Below are positions 17,926 to 27,066 of a DNA stretch of 64,000 nucleotides, one piece after another. This stretch comes from Altericroceibacterium endophyticum (GTDB lineage Bacteria; Pseudomonadota; Alphaproteobacteria; Sphingomonadales; Sphingomonadaceae), in contig NZ_WTYT01000002.1 in the NCBI RefSeq assembly GCF_009827595.1, forward strand, positions 310,001 to 374,000. The letters run 5' to 3'. Made by a program: the position numbers and the translations under genes. Under the pieces are notes generated by a model that searched no databases, had not been told where the DNA came from, and saw only the letters and a program-made list of their open reading frames with translations. Positions within the stretch are counted from its first letter, which is position 1, and every line of letters starts with the position of its first letter.

Positions 17926-18056
17926 GCCCGCTGCCAGCGGGAGCTGCCACGGACGGTCGCTGGGCTTGAATGTCGTAAGCTCGCGCCATTCCTCGCGCGC
18001 GAATCTGGAAATAGTGCGTTTTTCAGGGAGTGGCAGAACGATTATCCTTGGCTCAC

Positions 18057-18087
18057 AGCAAAAAGGGGCGCCCGCAGCTGCCCCTTT
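18057..18087 (-). terminator. Intrinsic terminator of the PhoD-family gene
   Basis: On the minus strand, AAAGGGGC (18087-18080) pairs with GCCCCTTT (18069-18062) and runs into a five-T tract, followed by GC. It lies 70 bp after the phosphatase stop codon at 18157. Confidence 0.75.
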
Positions 18088-18156
18088 CCGCTATCACACT
18101 CGCCAACTGGCGACCAGATGTAAGGCCCTGGTAAGGCCCACAAACTCAGCCCGCCT

Positions 18157-19782
18157 TCAGACCTGTTCCAGCACATGTTCCCCGCGCCGCACCCGCATGG
18201 TGGTGCTTTGCGCTACAGTGGGATCGCGCTGCAGAACGGTTTTCATGAAATGCCAGCTACCCGTTACGGCTTCGGGCCGTATATCCAGCGAGACATATCC
18301 CCTGCGGCTGGTATCGTTGAACACCAGACCGGGGTTGGTTTCCTGCAAGGCACGGGCGACATCGGTCGGTTTCTGGTTCGCGAAATATTTCTCGAACCCC
18401 GGGGATGTGACACTGTGGCCGGCGAATTCGACACCCACCGGCTGTGTGCCATAGGTCAGATTGTTGCCCCAGGCGTTGTGACTGTCACCCGACAGCACGA
18501 CCAGATCAGCATTCGCATTCAGCGATGCCTCGTAAAGCCGGCGGCGTGCCGCAGGATATCCATCCCACGCATCGAGGTTGAAGGGCAGCCCGGCCTGTGA
18601 TGCGGTGACAGCTGCCCATGCAGCCTGCTGTACCATTTCCGGTGCGCCCTGCGGCACCCAGTCGACAATCTGGGAAGGCGAGCGCAGATTGCCCATCACG
18701 ATCTGCTGTGCCAGCACTTGCCAGCCGGTCCCGGAATTGGTCGAGGCGGAAATGCCGTCATAGAGCCATTTTTCCTGCTTCATCCCCATCACGGTCCGGT
18801 CCGCTGCGCTCCACGCACCATCCCGGAAGTCGGCCAGCGCGCGCTGAATGTCCTGACGGCCTGCAAGCGCATCCTTCAGTTCCAGCTGCTTCACCCGACC
18901 TATCAGCCGTGTCTCCGGGCGGAAAATGGTCGCCAGCGTGCCGATCTGGTAAGCGGAATAATCCTCATCGGAGACCGGCATCCATTCGCGATAGACCCGC
19001 TCGGCAATACGTTTGCGTGTGGCCCAGTCACCTTCACTTTCGGGCTGATGATTTTCCGCGCCGTCCTTATAGCTGTCATTCGCGGTTTCATGATCGTCCC
19101 ACTGGGCAATCATGGGATAGGCCGCATGCAGCTGCTGCAAATCCGGGTCCAGACGATAGGCCGCATAGCGCATCCGGTAATCGGCCAACGTCAGGATTTC
19201 ATGATCCGGCTGCACCAGGCGGCCCGCCACGACATCCTTGATTTCGGGATAATGACCATTGCCATATTCGTATAAATAATCCCCGCAATGGATCAGCACA
19301 TCCAGATCATCGCGGCGGGCCGCATGGCCATAGGCATTGAACCAGCCAAACGGCATGTTCGAACAGGAAAACAGCCCGATGCCGAAACGCGATACATCGC
19401 CCACCGGCAAGGTGCGGGTCCGTCCAAAGGGGCTGATCGTGCCATCGGGAGCGATGAAACGATAATAGAGCCAGCTTCCCGTCGGCAAATCGCCAATCGT
19501 TATCTTGGCCGTAAAGTCGGCCTCCCCGCGCGCGGTGACATCACCGCCCCCGACGACTTGCGTAAACTGCGCATCCCGCGCGATTTCAGCGCGCAAAACC
19601 GTGTCGCCAGATGCGACGTAGCGCGTCCAGAGCAAAACGGAATTGGCAGAAGGCTCCCCACTGGCGATGCCGTGGGTAAAGCCGCGTGCACTGAGGATGG
19701 TCGCCGCACCGGGGACGGACATTGCGCCCAGCCCCAATGCGCCGATTTTCATCAGGTTACGCCGGTTGATAGAATAGGTCAT
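18157..19782 (-). CDS. Alkaline phosphatase D (PhoD) family, Tat-exported
   Basis: 541 residues beginning with a twin-arginine signal, NRRNLMKIGALGLG, and an A-rich cleavage region near residue 32. The mature part has the PhoD order: THGIASGEPSANSVLLWTRY (N-terminal beta domain), FGIGLFSCSNMPFGWFNAYGHAARRDDLDVLIHCGDYLYEYGNG (first metal ligands, Cys and Asp), IAQWDDHETANDSYKDG, and VVLSGDSHNAWGNNL. PhoD enzymes are periplasmic or secreted Ca/Fe phosphomonoesterases-diesterases. It lies 20 bp downstream of a TonB-dependent receptor gene on the same strand, so uptake and hydrolysis are probably co-expressed. Confidence 0.9.
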   Translation of the reverse strand: MTYSINRRNLMKIGALGLGAMSVPGAATILSARGFTHGIASGEPSANSVLLWTRYVASGDTVLRAEIARDAQFTQVVGGGDVTARGEADFTAKITIGDLPTGSWLYYRFIAPDGTISPFGRTRTLPVGDVSRFGIGLFSCSNMPFGWFNAYGHAARRDDLDVLIHCGDYLYEYGNGHYPEIKDVVAGRLVQPDHEILTLADYRMRYAAYRLDPDLQQLHAAYPMIAQWDDHETANDSYKDGAENHQPESEGDWATRKRIAERVYREWMPVSDEDYSAYQIGTLATIFRPETRLIGRVKQLELKDALAGRQDIQRALADFRDGAWSAADRTVMGMKQEKWLYDGISASTNSGTGWQVLAQQIVMGNLRSPSQIVDWVPQGAPEMVQQAAWAAVTASQAGLPFNLDAWDGYPAARRRLYEASLNANADLVVLSGDSHNAWGNNLTYGTQPVGVEFAGHSVTSPGFEKYFANQKPTDVARALQETNPGLVFNDTSRRGYVSLDIRPEAVTGSWHFMKTVLQRDPTVAQSTTMRVRRGEHVLEQV

Positions 19783-19802
19783 GGTCCGTTTCTTCCCTGT
19801 GC

Positions 19803-22115
19803 TCAGAAACGGGCCGTCAGTTCCACGCCATACATGCGCGGTTCTGCGGGAATGAAGGTCGGGATGCCAAAAGCACCGCCCGTATTGCCGGCATCGAGCA
19901 GATAATCTTCATCCGTGATGTTGCGGCCAAAAACCGCGATTTTATACTGGTCATCGGCGAAACTCACACCAGCCTTGGCATTCACCAGTGTCACCGGCCC
20001 CTGACTGACGACTTCAGAATTGGGCACTTCGAAGTAGATCTTGCTGCGATAGGTAACCGACGGCGTGGCGAAGAAACGCGCCCCACCCGACAGCGGCGCA
20101 TCGATCGAGAAGCCGGCTGCCCACTGCCATTCCGGCTGCAGACGGAAACGGTCGCCAGCATAGATGCCATTGCTTTCACCATCATCGATACCGCCGTCGA
20201 TGTAACCGACATTGCCGAACAGGGTCAGCCAATCGCTGGGGCGGATCTGAAGATCGCCTTCAAAGCCCAGATTGCTGGCGCTGCCGGCGCTTTCAGTAAT
20301 GCTGGAGCCCACGGGCAGGCCCGAGGGGTCATTTTCATCGCTGACCATTCGGCTGATCTGGAAGTTGGAATATTCCTGATAATAAACGCCAACAGAACCC
20401 GAAACCATGTCACCCGCAAATTTGATGCCGCCTTCATAATTCCAGACGGTTTCCTGCGGGATCACTTTGATGTCGGTCGCGCTTACGCTGAGCGTTGGAG
20501 AGCGGCGGCCCTTGGAAATGGTCGCGTAAAGATTGACCCGGCGGCTGATGCGATAGAGTGCGTTGAAGCGCGGCAGGATCGCATCGAAACTGTCATCCGC
20601 CCAGATCGTGCCATCGGTATCGACCTGACTGGGGATCAGCGGCCCGCCAGTCAGAACGGTGTCAGGAACATCGGCAAAATACCCGGATTCGCGGTCTTCC
20701 CACAGGGCGCGGACGCCCGCCGTCAGCTCCAGTTCCGGCACAGGAATCCAGGTCGCATCGGCGAAAACAGAATAGGTGGTGTTCTTGCCGTAATTTCCGA
20801 AAGTCGAGGTGTAGGGTATTACGCTTGCCGCACCTTCCGTAAGCAGCCCGGTAGCTTGTGCTGCCGCGACACTGCCATCTTCTGCGATACAGCCAAGCCC
20901 CGCAATCACACCAGCCGCGCATTGCAGGAAAGTGCCCTCTTCGCTGGAAAAGGGAACGATCTGATGGCTGTCTTCATGGAAATAATTGAAGCCGAAGGAT
21001 GCGCGCAGCGTATCGCCGGAATAGGCAAGGCGGGTTTCCTGGCTCGCCTGCCATCCAGAGGCTTCTTCCGCAAATTCGAGGAACCATGCAGCGGTGCCAT
21101 CGGCATCGAACACTTCGTCAGCGTCAAATTCACGGTAGCCATTGACGAGCGAGAGCGTCCAGCCACCGCCCAGTTCCCAGTCTGCAGACAGGTTGATGTC
21201 ATACACATCGCGCACCAGACCCAGCTTGCCATCACCGAAAATGGCATCGCCAATTTCACGCGGCGCGCCTGAAAGATTGGCCGGACCAAAGGGATTGGCG
21301 GGACCAGCCGAGGTGCCATAGGTGCCCGAAATGAACGGCGTGCCGGAATTGCGCTGACGGTCATAGGTGCCGATCAGATCGATCATCAGATCATCATTGG
21401 GCGTGAAGCGCAAAGAGGCGCGCAGACCCAGCTGGTCCTGCGCATAAAGATCATCCTGCCGGTCAGAGAGGTTTTTGACATAACCATCGCGCTTGCGCCA
21501 TTCACCGGCGATGCGGCCCGCGATGACATCATTACCCGCATTGATATAACCGCTCAGCAAAGTGGCATCGTAATTGCCATAGCCGCCGGTCAATTCAGCC
21601 GAAAAGCCCGGCTCCGGTTTCTTGGAGATGAGGCTGACCGCGCCCACTGCCGAGGCAGTCCCGAACAAGGTAGCCTGCGGCCCCTTGATCACTTCGATCC
21701 GGTCCATGTCGTAAATCGCCTGATAGGCGCCGCGTGAGCGCGAGATGTCCACGCCGTTATAATAGAGGGTTACACGTGCCGCCTGCTGGGAAGATCCGCT
21801 GTCAGACGTAATGCCCCGGATGACGATGCCCGGATTATTGGCGCTTTGTTCCTGAATGTTCAGCCCGGGCACATAGTTGGACAATTCATCGAGATCGGAC
21901 ACGCCGAGCCGTTCCAGCGCCTCACCCGAGGTGGCGGAAATGGTCATAGGCACATCGATCGCGCGCTGTTCAATCTTCTGCGCCGTGACGATGATTTCGC
22001 TTGCATCAAGGCCTTGATCGGCCAGATCCACCGCGTCCTCAGCCTGAGCGAGCGACGGCAGAAATGCAGTGGAAGCGAGCAACAGGGATGCTGCCTTAAA
22101 AATGCGACGTGTCAT
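19803..22115 (-). CDS. TonB-dependent outer membrane receptor (locus of PhoD phosphatase)
   Basis: 770 residues: a signal peptide to about 25 (AQA), a TonB-box-like region (ASEIIVTAQK at about 38-47), a plug domain (VSDLDELSNYVPGLNIQ... GIVIRGITSDSG... DRIEVIKGPQATLFGTASAVGAVSLISKKPE), a 22-strand barrel, and a terminal aromatic (GVELTARF). No STN domain is present, so it is not itself a signalling receptor. It is followed after 20 bp by the PhoD phosphatase. Its ribosome binding site is buried in an 11 bp hairpin. The ligand is unknown; a phosphorylated organic compound is a guess from the neighbours. Confidence 0.9.
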   Translation of the reverse strand: MTRRIFKAASLLLASTAFLPSLAQAEDAVDLADQGLDASEIIVTAQKIEQRAIDVPMTISATSGEALERLGVSDLDELSNYVPGLNIQEQSANNPGIVIRGITSDSGSSQQAARVTLYYNGVDISRSRGAYQAIYDMDRIEVIKGPQATLFGTASAVGAVSLISKKPEPGFSAELTGGYGNYDATLLSGYINAGNDVIAGRIAGEWRKRDGYVKNLSDRQDDLYAQDQLGLRASLRFTPNDDLMIDLIGTYDRQRNSGTPFISGTYGTSAGPANPFGPANLSGAPREIGDAIFGDGKLGLVRDVYDINLSADWELGGGWTLSLVNGYREFDADEVFDADGTAAWFLEFAEEASGWQASQETRLAYSGDTLRASFGFNYFHEDSHQIVPFSSEEGTFLQCAAGVIAGLGCIAEDGSVAAAQATGLLTEGAASVIPYTSTFGNYGKNTTYSVFADATWIPVPELELTAGVRALWEDRESGYFADVPDTVLTGGPLIPSQVDTDGTIWADDSFDAILPRFNALYRISRRVNLYATISKGRRSPTLSVSATDIKVIPQETVWNYEGGIKFAGDMVSGSVGVYYQEYSNFQISRMVSDENDPSGLPVGSSITESAGSASNLGFEGDLQIRPSDWLTLFGNVGYIDGGIDDGESNGIYAGDRFRLQPEWQWAAGFSIDAPLSGGARFFATPSVTYRSKIYFEVPNSEVVSQGPVTLVNAKAGVSFADDQYKIAVFGRNITDEDYLLDAGNTGGAFGIPTFIPAEPRMYGVELTARF

Positions 22116-22116
22116 G

Positions 22117-22151
22117 ATTGGCCCTCATTGTCTTTAATTGTGAGGGCCAAT
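22117..22151 (-). promoter_or_regulatory. Hairpin covering the ribosome binding site of the TonB receptor gene
   Basis: On the minus strand ATTGGCCCTCA (22151-22141) is perfectly complementary to TGAGGGCCAAT (22127-22117), with a 13 nt loop. The right arm contains the GAGGG Shine-Dalgarno of the receptor gene and ends 1 nt before its ATG (22115). Folded RNA would hide the ribosome binding site. As DNA it could equally be an operator. Confidence 0.65.
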
Positions 22152-22217
22152 TGGCGCCGTTCTGTGACGCGAGAATGGCTAAACGGTTATGCTTTCAAGA
22201 CAGATTTCGGGATAGAG

Positions 22218-22268
22218 TCACCAAACTGTCTTTTGCGCCATTGAATTGTGCAAAAGACAGTTTGGTGA
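22218..22268. repeat. Perfect 19 bp inverted repeat downstream of the purple acid phosphatase gene
   Basis: Left arm 22218-22236 starts TCACCAAACTGTC, and right arm 22250-22268 is its exact reverse complement, with 13 nt between. It lies 39 bp past the phosphatase stop and 100 bp before the receptor start, both on the minus strand. There is no T-run after it, so it may be an mRNA-stabilising or attenuating hairpin, or a large operator. Each arm carries CTGTCTT, half of a Pho-box-like word, but without the tandem spacing of a real Pho box. Confidence 0.8.
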
Positions 22269-22306
22269 GAGCGGATTGCGCACAGCTTTTATGCGTTTTC
22301 CCGAGA

Positions 22307-23713
22307 TCAATCGCTCATGCGTTCCGGCATGGTGGAGGTTCCGGCAGAAACGATCAGCTTGCGGCCATCCTGCTGTTTATCCAGCACGAAATCATCATAG
22401 AGCGCGCCCGTGGCCGTGCGGCTTTCATACGTCAGGCGGTCGCCATCGACCCGCAACACCTGAAACAGCTGCGTATCGGCGGCAGAGCGTGCCAATTTTA
22501 CACCAGCATCGGCATATTCGTCCCAGCCGGTGGTTTTCCAGTCATATTGCTTCGGGCCGCCAACCGAATTGACGAACATCGTTTCGATCAATGCGCCACT
22601 ATCCGCAAATCCCAGCTTGTCAGAAGGGGAACCGATCGCCCCGCGCGCATAAGTGTGATCATGCCCTTGGAGGACCAGATCGACCTTGTGCTTCAGGAAG
22701 ACCGGCAAGAGGATATCCCGCTTTTCCGGCGTATCCCGGCCTTCGCTGGAAGAGAAGATCGGATGGTGGAAGGACACGATTTTCCACTTTGCGTCACTGC
22801 GGCTCATTTCACGGTCAAGCCAGTCTGCCTGCGCCTGGAGATGGTCGTCATCGGTGGAGGTGATGATGAAGACATGCACATCCTTCGTATAGCGCACATC
22901 ATAGGCCAGTTCCGCCAGTTCTCTCGGCAAGCTCTCCTCAACCGGCAAAGAAAATTGCGGGCGCCACAACATCGTTATGTCGCGATCCGAAACACGGCCA
23001 TCGGTCTCCAGTTTCATATATTCATGATTGCCGGTCGCCGGGATTGCCGGAATGCGTGAATGGATGAAGCTGAGCGCCTTGAACCATTCACCCCAGTCAC
23101 GATCACGCGCGCTTTTATTTGTCAGATCGCCCGCATGGACGATAAAGCGGGCATCGGACGCCGTGGCGAAGGCTTCGCGAATGACCCGCGACCAGCGTGA
23201 CAGAATATCGTTCTGCGCATCCCCCAGATAAAGGAAGGTCACCGGACCATCTTCAGGCGCGGTGCGCAGCTGGAACCATTCGCTCCATTCCTCGTCACCG
23301 CCCTTCACGCGGTAGGCATAGAGCGTATCGGGGCTGAGCCCGTTAAACTCTACCGAGTGATAATTGACCGCACCCAGCCCCTTGTTCCAATGTGCATCGA
23401 ATGTCTCACCATTGATTTCGACCTGCTCAAGATCGAGCGTCTCGACACTGCCGCGCAGCGTCTCTGCATGCTCTTCAAGCTCCGGCCCATCCTGCGCCAG
23501 CGTAATTTGCGCCACTGACTCTGTCACATCCAGATCAGTGCGCCAGGTAACGGCGAAGCTGGTTTGCGGATCACCGGGTAATGTCGCGACAATCCGGTCG
23601 GGCCAGTGCGAGGCCGGCTGCCAGGAGGGATGAATCGCTTCCTGCGCCGCAAGCGGTGAACAAACGGGGACGGCCAGCGCCAGAGCGCCCACTAAAAAAC
23701 TGACAATTTTCAT
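22307..23713 (-). CDS. Purple acid phosphatase-like metallophosphoesterase, secreted
   Basis: 468 residues with a Sec signal peptide (cleavage after about AAQ, residue 24), an N-terminal fibronectin-III-like domain (TSFAVTWRTD... LSPDTLYAYRVKG, about 40-150) and a metallophosphoesterase domain. Metal ligands are visible as LGDAQ (Asp165), AGDLTN (Asp196), GNHE (Asn229, His230), FHHPIF and GHDHTYAR. This is the plant-type purple acid phosphatase layout: a periplasmic dinuclear-metal phosphomonoesterase, sometimes phytase. It starts 66 bp after the STN-type TonB receptor under the FecI/FecR pair, and a large hairpin follows it. Confidence 0.88.
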   Translation of the reverse strand: MKIVSFLVGALALAVPVCSPLAAQEAIHPSWQPASHWPDRIVATLPGDPQTSFAVTWRTDLDVTESVAQITLAQDGPELEEHAETLRGSVETLDLEQVEINGETFDAHWNKGLGAVNYHSVEFNGLSPDTLYAYRVKGGDEEWSEWFQLRTAPEDGPVTFLYLGDAQNDILSRWSRVIREAFATASDARFIVHAGDLTNKSARDRDWGEWFKALSFIHSRIPAIPATGNHEYMKLETDGRVSDRDITMLWRPQFSLPVEESLPRELAELAYDVRYTKDVHVFIITSTDDDHLQAQADWLDREMSRSDAKWKIVSFHHPIFSSSEGRDTPEKRDILLPVFLKHKVDLVLQGHDHTYARGAIGSPSDKLGFADSGALIETMFVNSVGGPKQYDWKTTGWDEYADAGVKLARSAADTQLFQVLRVDGDRLTYESRTATGALYDDFVLDKQQDGRKLIVSAGTSTMPERMSD

Positions 23714-23779
23714 GGAATATCTCCAATCGACACAGCGACCGGGGCAGCCACAGCCACCCCGGCACCATGCGCAATCATT

Positions 23780-26700
23780 TTAGAAATTCAGGCGAATACC
23801 GGTGGTATAGCTGCGGCCGAAGCCTTCGATTTCATAGGTCCGGTCGCGCGTTCCGCGGAAACGCTTGCCGACTTCATTGTTCAGATTGTTGGCGTTGAGA
23901 AACCATTCGATATTCTCATTAATCTGATAGCGCGCACCCAGCGACAAACGGCCAATCGAATCCCAGTAACGATCAAGCTCGGGATGATCGAGATTGTAGG
24001 AATTCATCCATTTGGAACGATATTGCCAGTTTACGCGCAGCGAGAGGCCCTCACCTTCCCAATACATGGAAGCATTATAGGTAAGATCGGAGGTGCCGCT
24101 CATCTTGGCCTTGCGGCCATTGCTTAGCTCGATCTCCGAATCCGCCAGTGTCAGATTGGTGTTCACGCCAAAGCCGCTGGTCCATTCCGGCAGGCCCCAA
24201 TCGGGCAGGAAATCGAATTTCTGCGCATAGGCGAGTTCGAGCCCGTAGTAATAACCACCATTGCCGTTACCATTCGTCTCAAAGGCATATTCGGACCGGG
24301 TATACTCGTCATTATCGAAGGTTTTCGATCCGAAGATCGTCGTCAGGCCGATGATCGGATCCTGGACCTTCTTGTAGAAAGCGCCAACGGACAGAATACC
24401 GACCGGGGCGAGGTAATATTCGTAATAGACATCGACGCCATAGGTCCGCTCCGGCTTGATGAACGGGTTACCCCCGCCAATCACTTCGTCCATGTCGGAA
24501 ATGCTGAAATTCGGCGCTCGATCCTCGAAACCTGCCCGGGCAACGCCGGAGTTCAGAGACAGGCGGAACTTCTGATCCTGCGTAATATCCCAGTTCAGAT
24601 GGGCAGAGGGATAGACGCCGAAATGGTCCGATCCCGAATTGAACAGCTCAAAGTCGCCATCGTCGACGGTGCCATAGGCCTCACCATCATTCTTGATATA
24701 TTCTGCGCGGGCCCCCGCGACCAGATTACCCCAGGGAAACTCAATCGTCCCCATCGCATATCCGGCAAGGATCTGCTCCGTTACATTGTAGTAATCGGCG
24801 AGGTAATCCTGCTCATTGAACTCGCCCGCACCAGCTTCGATCAGCTTATTTGTCAAGGCGACCATGGATTCGGCATCTTGCTGATACCCGATGAAAGACA
24901 TTTTCCATTTCCCGTCAAAGGGTTCCATTTTGGAAATGTCGGCAAAGGTGACAGGTCCCAGGCCTGCCTCCATCACGGCATCGGCAGTAACCTTGGTCTG
25001 CGGCTCTTCGCGATATTTCTTGCGGTGATCAAAAGCAGCACCGAATTTCAGGGTGACAGGAGTCGCCGTGGCGAGTTCACGCGTAAAATCAATGCGGCCA
25101 GACCAGGCCTTGGTCGGCGCGCGGCCTACCCCTTTACTGCCGTCTTGATAAAACAGCGTGTCGAAGGGATATCCTTCATAGGCATTGGCGCCGCGCGAAT
25201 AGGTGCCATCACCATTATCTATCGTCGGATAAAGCGTGATATTGGGTAGATCCGGATCGCTGTAATCATACTCAACCGTCGAGCGTGACGACACATCATC
25301 ATTGCTGACAAACGCAGCACTGGCGAGCTTTTCGCCCCGGTCGAGAGAATAGGTGTAGTTACCACTCCAATCTATCTCCCAGCCGCCGACATAATGCTCA
25401 CCGCCAATCGTGGTGGTGCTGATCGCCTGAATGGATTCACTACGATTAAAGCTGCCGTGCAGATCGACACCATAGATCGTGCCCTTAACCGGCGTGTTGC
25501 CGCAGGCTACGCTGGCATAACAAGCAAGTGAATCATCATAATCCGGGCTCATCACGCTCTTCGTTTCATTGTCGCGAAATTCGCTGTAAATGGTCGAAAC
25601 GAACAAGCGGTGATCATCTGACGGGCGGAAATCGAGCCTTGCCGAAGCCGCCGTATTTTCACGTTTCAGATGATAGAGACGATAATCCGTGTGGCGGGTC
25701 CAGATCAGATCCTCACCCTCTGTATCGCGCGCTTCCTTGGCATATTCAAAGCGGCTTTCGATATTATCGGTCACCTGATTGCGCTCATAATGCGCGCCGG
25801 AGATTACAAAGCCGAACTTGTCGTCGGCAAAGGTGTCGGAGATCGAGAAGCTACCCTCGTATTCCATCTGATCGCCCAGATCGCGGAAACCGACACCCAG
25901 ACTGCTCGACAGATTGAAGCCCGGCCGATCAAACGCCGTCTGCGTGATCACGTTCACATTGCCGGCGATGCTTTCTGCCGGCATGTCGGGGGTGATCGCC
26001 TTGGTGGTGACAATCGAGGCAACGATCGAATTGGGGATCATGTCGAAACGCGGCGTGCGACCTGATGGCGACACGACGTTGAGACCGTTGAAGGACAGCG
26101 TCGTCCATTTGCTGGGCGCGCCGCGGATGGAGACATAGCGCTCCTGCCCCTGGTCACGCTCGACCGCAATGCCGGGGAGCCGGGAAAGGGCGGCTGCGAC
26201 GTTCTGATCGGGGAAGCGACCGATGGAATCGGATGCCACGATGTTGACCAGATTGTTGGATGCTTTCTGCTGCTGATAGGCAGCTGCTTCGGCATCGGCG
26301 ATGGGCGAACCGGTGACGATGATTTCGCCTGCCTCCACCGCCATGCCTGCTGTATCGACCAGCGCGAAGGGCAGGCGAGAATTCTCCCCTCCCTTGACAT
26401 TCACCGTCGCCGTGGCCGTTTTCTTGCCCTGATAATTGACAGAAACATCATAAGTGCCAGCAGGAATGCGGCGAAAGATGAAGCGCCCTTCCCGGTCTGT
26501 GGCTTCGCGCTGGGTCAGCCCGGCAATGCGCACGCTGGCGCCATTGAGCGGCGTTCCGCTGGCCGCATCGGTGACAGAGCCCACCAGCACGCCATATTCG
26601 CCGGCCTCGCCCCGCTGGCTGTGAACCGTAATCGCGCCTGACCCGCTTTGCGTATAGGTGAGGCCCGTGCCCTGCAGCATACGCGCCAGCGCCTGACGCA

Positions 26701-26938
26701 CGCTCATCGTGCCGGATAGGGGCTGAACGGTCTTTCCGGCCACGCTCTGCGGCGTAAACAGGATATCGACGCCCGATTGACGGGCCAGCGCTTCCAGTGC
26801 GGAGCCGAGCGGCTGCGTGGTGATTTCAACGTTCAGCGTGGTGGATTGCGCCTGAGCAACCACCGGCGTGATCGCCGTAGTCGCAACCAGAGCAACAGCA
26901 AGTTTACGGCCAAGCAGATTGGCCTGCCAAAGTAACAT
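23780..26938 (-). CDS. STN-domain TonB-dependent receptor (signal transducer type)
   Basis: From ATG 26938, 1052 residues. After the signal peptide (ending near VVAQAQS) comes a secretin/TonB N-terminal (STN) domain (LNVEITTQPLGSALEALARQ... GAITVHSQ, about 33-107). Next are a carboxypeptidase-regulatory-like beta domain (GVLVGSVTDAASGTPLNGASVRIAG), a TonB box region (GEIIVTGSP), a plug (LSRLPGIAVERDQGQERYVSIRGAP) and a barrel ending GIRLNF. STN domains contact FecR-type anti-sigma factors, so this receptor both transports and signals. The FecR and FecI genes lie immediately upstream, and the acid phosphatase gene immediately downstream. The frame reaches 27013, but the leader there has no signal-peptide sense. 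Confidence 0.92.
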   Translation of the reverse strand: MLLWQANLLGRKLAVALVATTAITPVVAQAQSTTLNVEITTQPLGSALEALARQSGVDILFTPQSVAGKTVQPLSGTMSVRQALARMLQGTGLTYTQSGSGAITVHSQRGEAGEYGVLVGSVTDAASGTPLNGASVRIAGLTQREATDREGRFIFRRIPAGTYDVSVNYQGKKTATATVNVKGGENSRLPFALVDTAGMAVEAGEIIVTGSPIADAEAAAYQQQKASNNLVNIVASDSIGRFPDQNVAAALSRLPGIAVERDQGQERYVSIRGAPSKWTTLSFNGLNVVSPSGRTPRFDMIPNSIVASIVTTKAITPDMPAESIAGNVNVITQTAFDRPGFNLSSSLGVGFRDLGDQMEYEGSFSISDTFADDKFGFVISGAHYERNQVTDNIESRFEYAKEARDTEGEDLIWTRHTDYRLYHLKRENTAASARLDFRPSDDHRLFVSTIYSEFRDNETKSVMSPDYDDSLACYASVACGNTPVKGTIYGVDLHGSFNRSESIQAISTTTIGGEHYVGGWEIDWSGNYTYSLDRGEKLASAAFVSNDDVSSRSTVEYDYSDPDLPNITLYPTIDNGDGTYSRGANAYEGYPFDTLFYQDGSKGVGRAPTKAWSGRIDFTRELATATPVTLKFGAAFDHRKKYREEPQTKVTADAVMEAGLGPVTFADISKMEPFDGKWKMSFIGYQQDAESMVALTNKLIEAGAGEFNEQDYLADYYNVTEQILAGYAMGTIEFPWGNLVAGARAEYIKNDGEAYGTVDDGDFELFNSGSDHFGVYPSAHLNWDITQDQKFRLSLNSGVARAGFEDRAPNFSISDMDEVIGGGNPFIKPERTYGVDVYYEYYLAPVGILSVGAFYKKVQDPIIGLTTIFGSKTFDNDEYTRSEYAFETNGNGNGGYYYGLELAYAQKFDFLPDWGLPEWTSGFGVNTNLTLADSEIELSNGRKAKMSGTSDLTYNASMYWEGEGLSLRVNWQYRSKWMNSYNLDHPELDRYWDSIGRLSLGARYQINENIEWFLNANNLNNEVGKRFRGTRDRTYEIEGFGRSYTTGIRLNF

Positions 26939-27066
26939 TATAAAGGACCCCCGGAAATTCAGTGCGGCGCAATAGCCGTGCCTCACCGACGAACCGGGGT
27001 GGAAATTCCTCACCCTCTATTTTCAAAAAAATGCTGCGCTGCAATCAGGAGCCGTCTGGCTGCCTG

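Noticed and set aside
22116-22306. Pho box or cobalamin riboswitch upstream of the TonB receptor
   Set aside because: CTGTCTT words occur, but not as 7-4-7 tandem repeats, and no B12-box-like sequence was seen. Only the two hairpins are supported.
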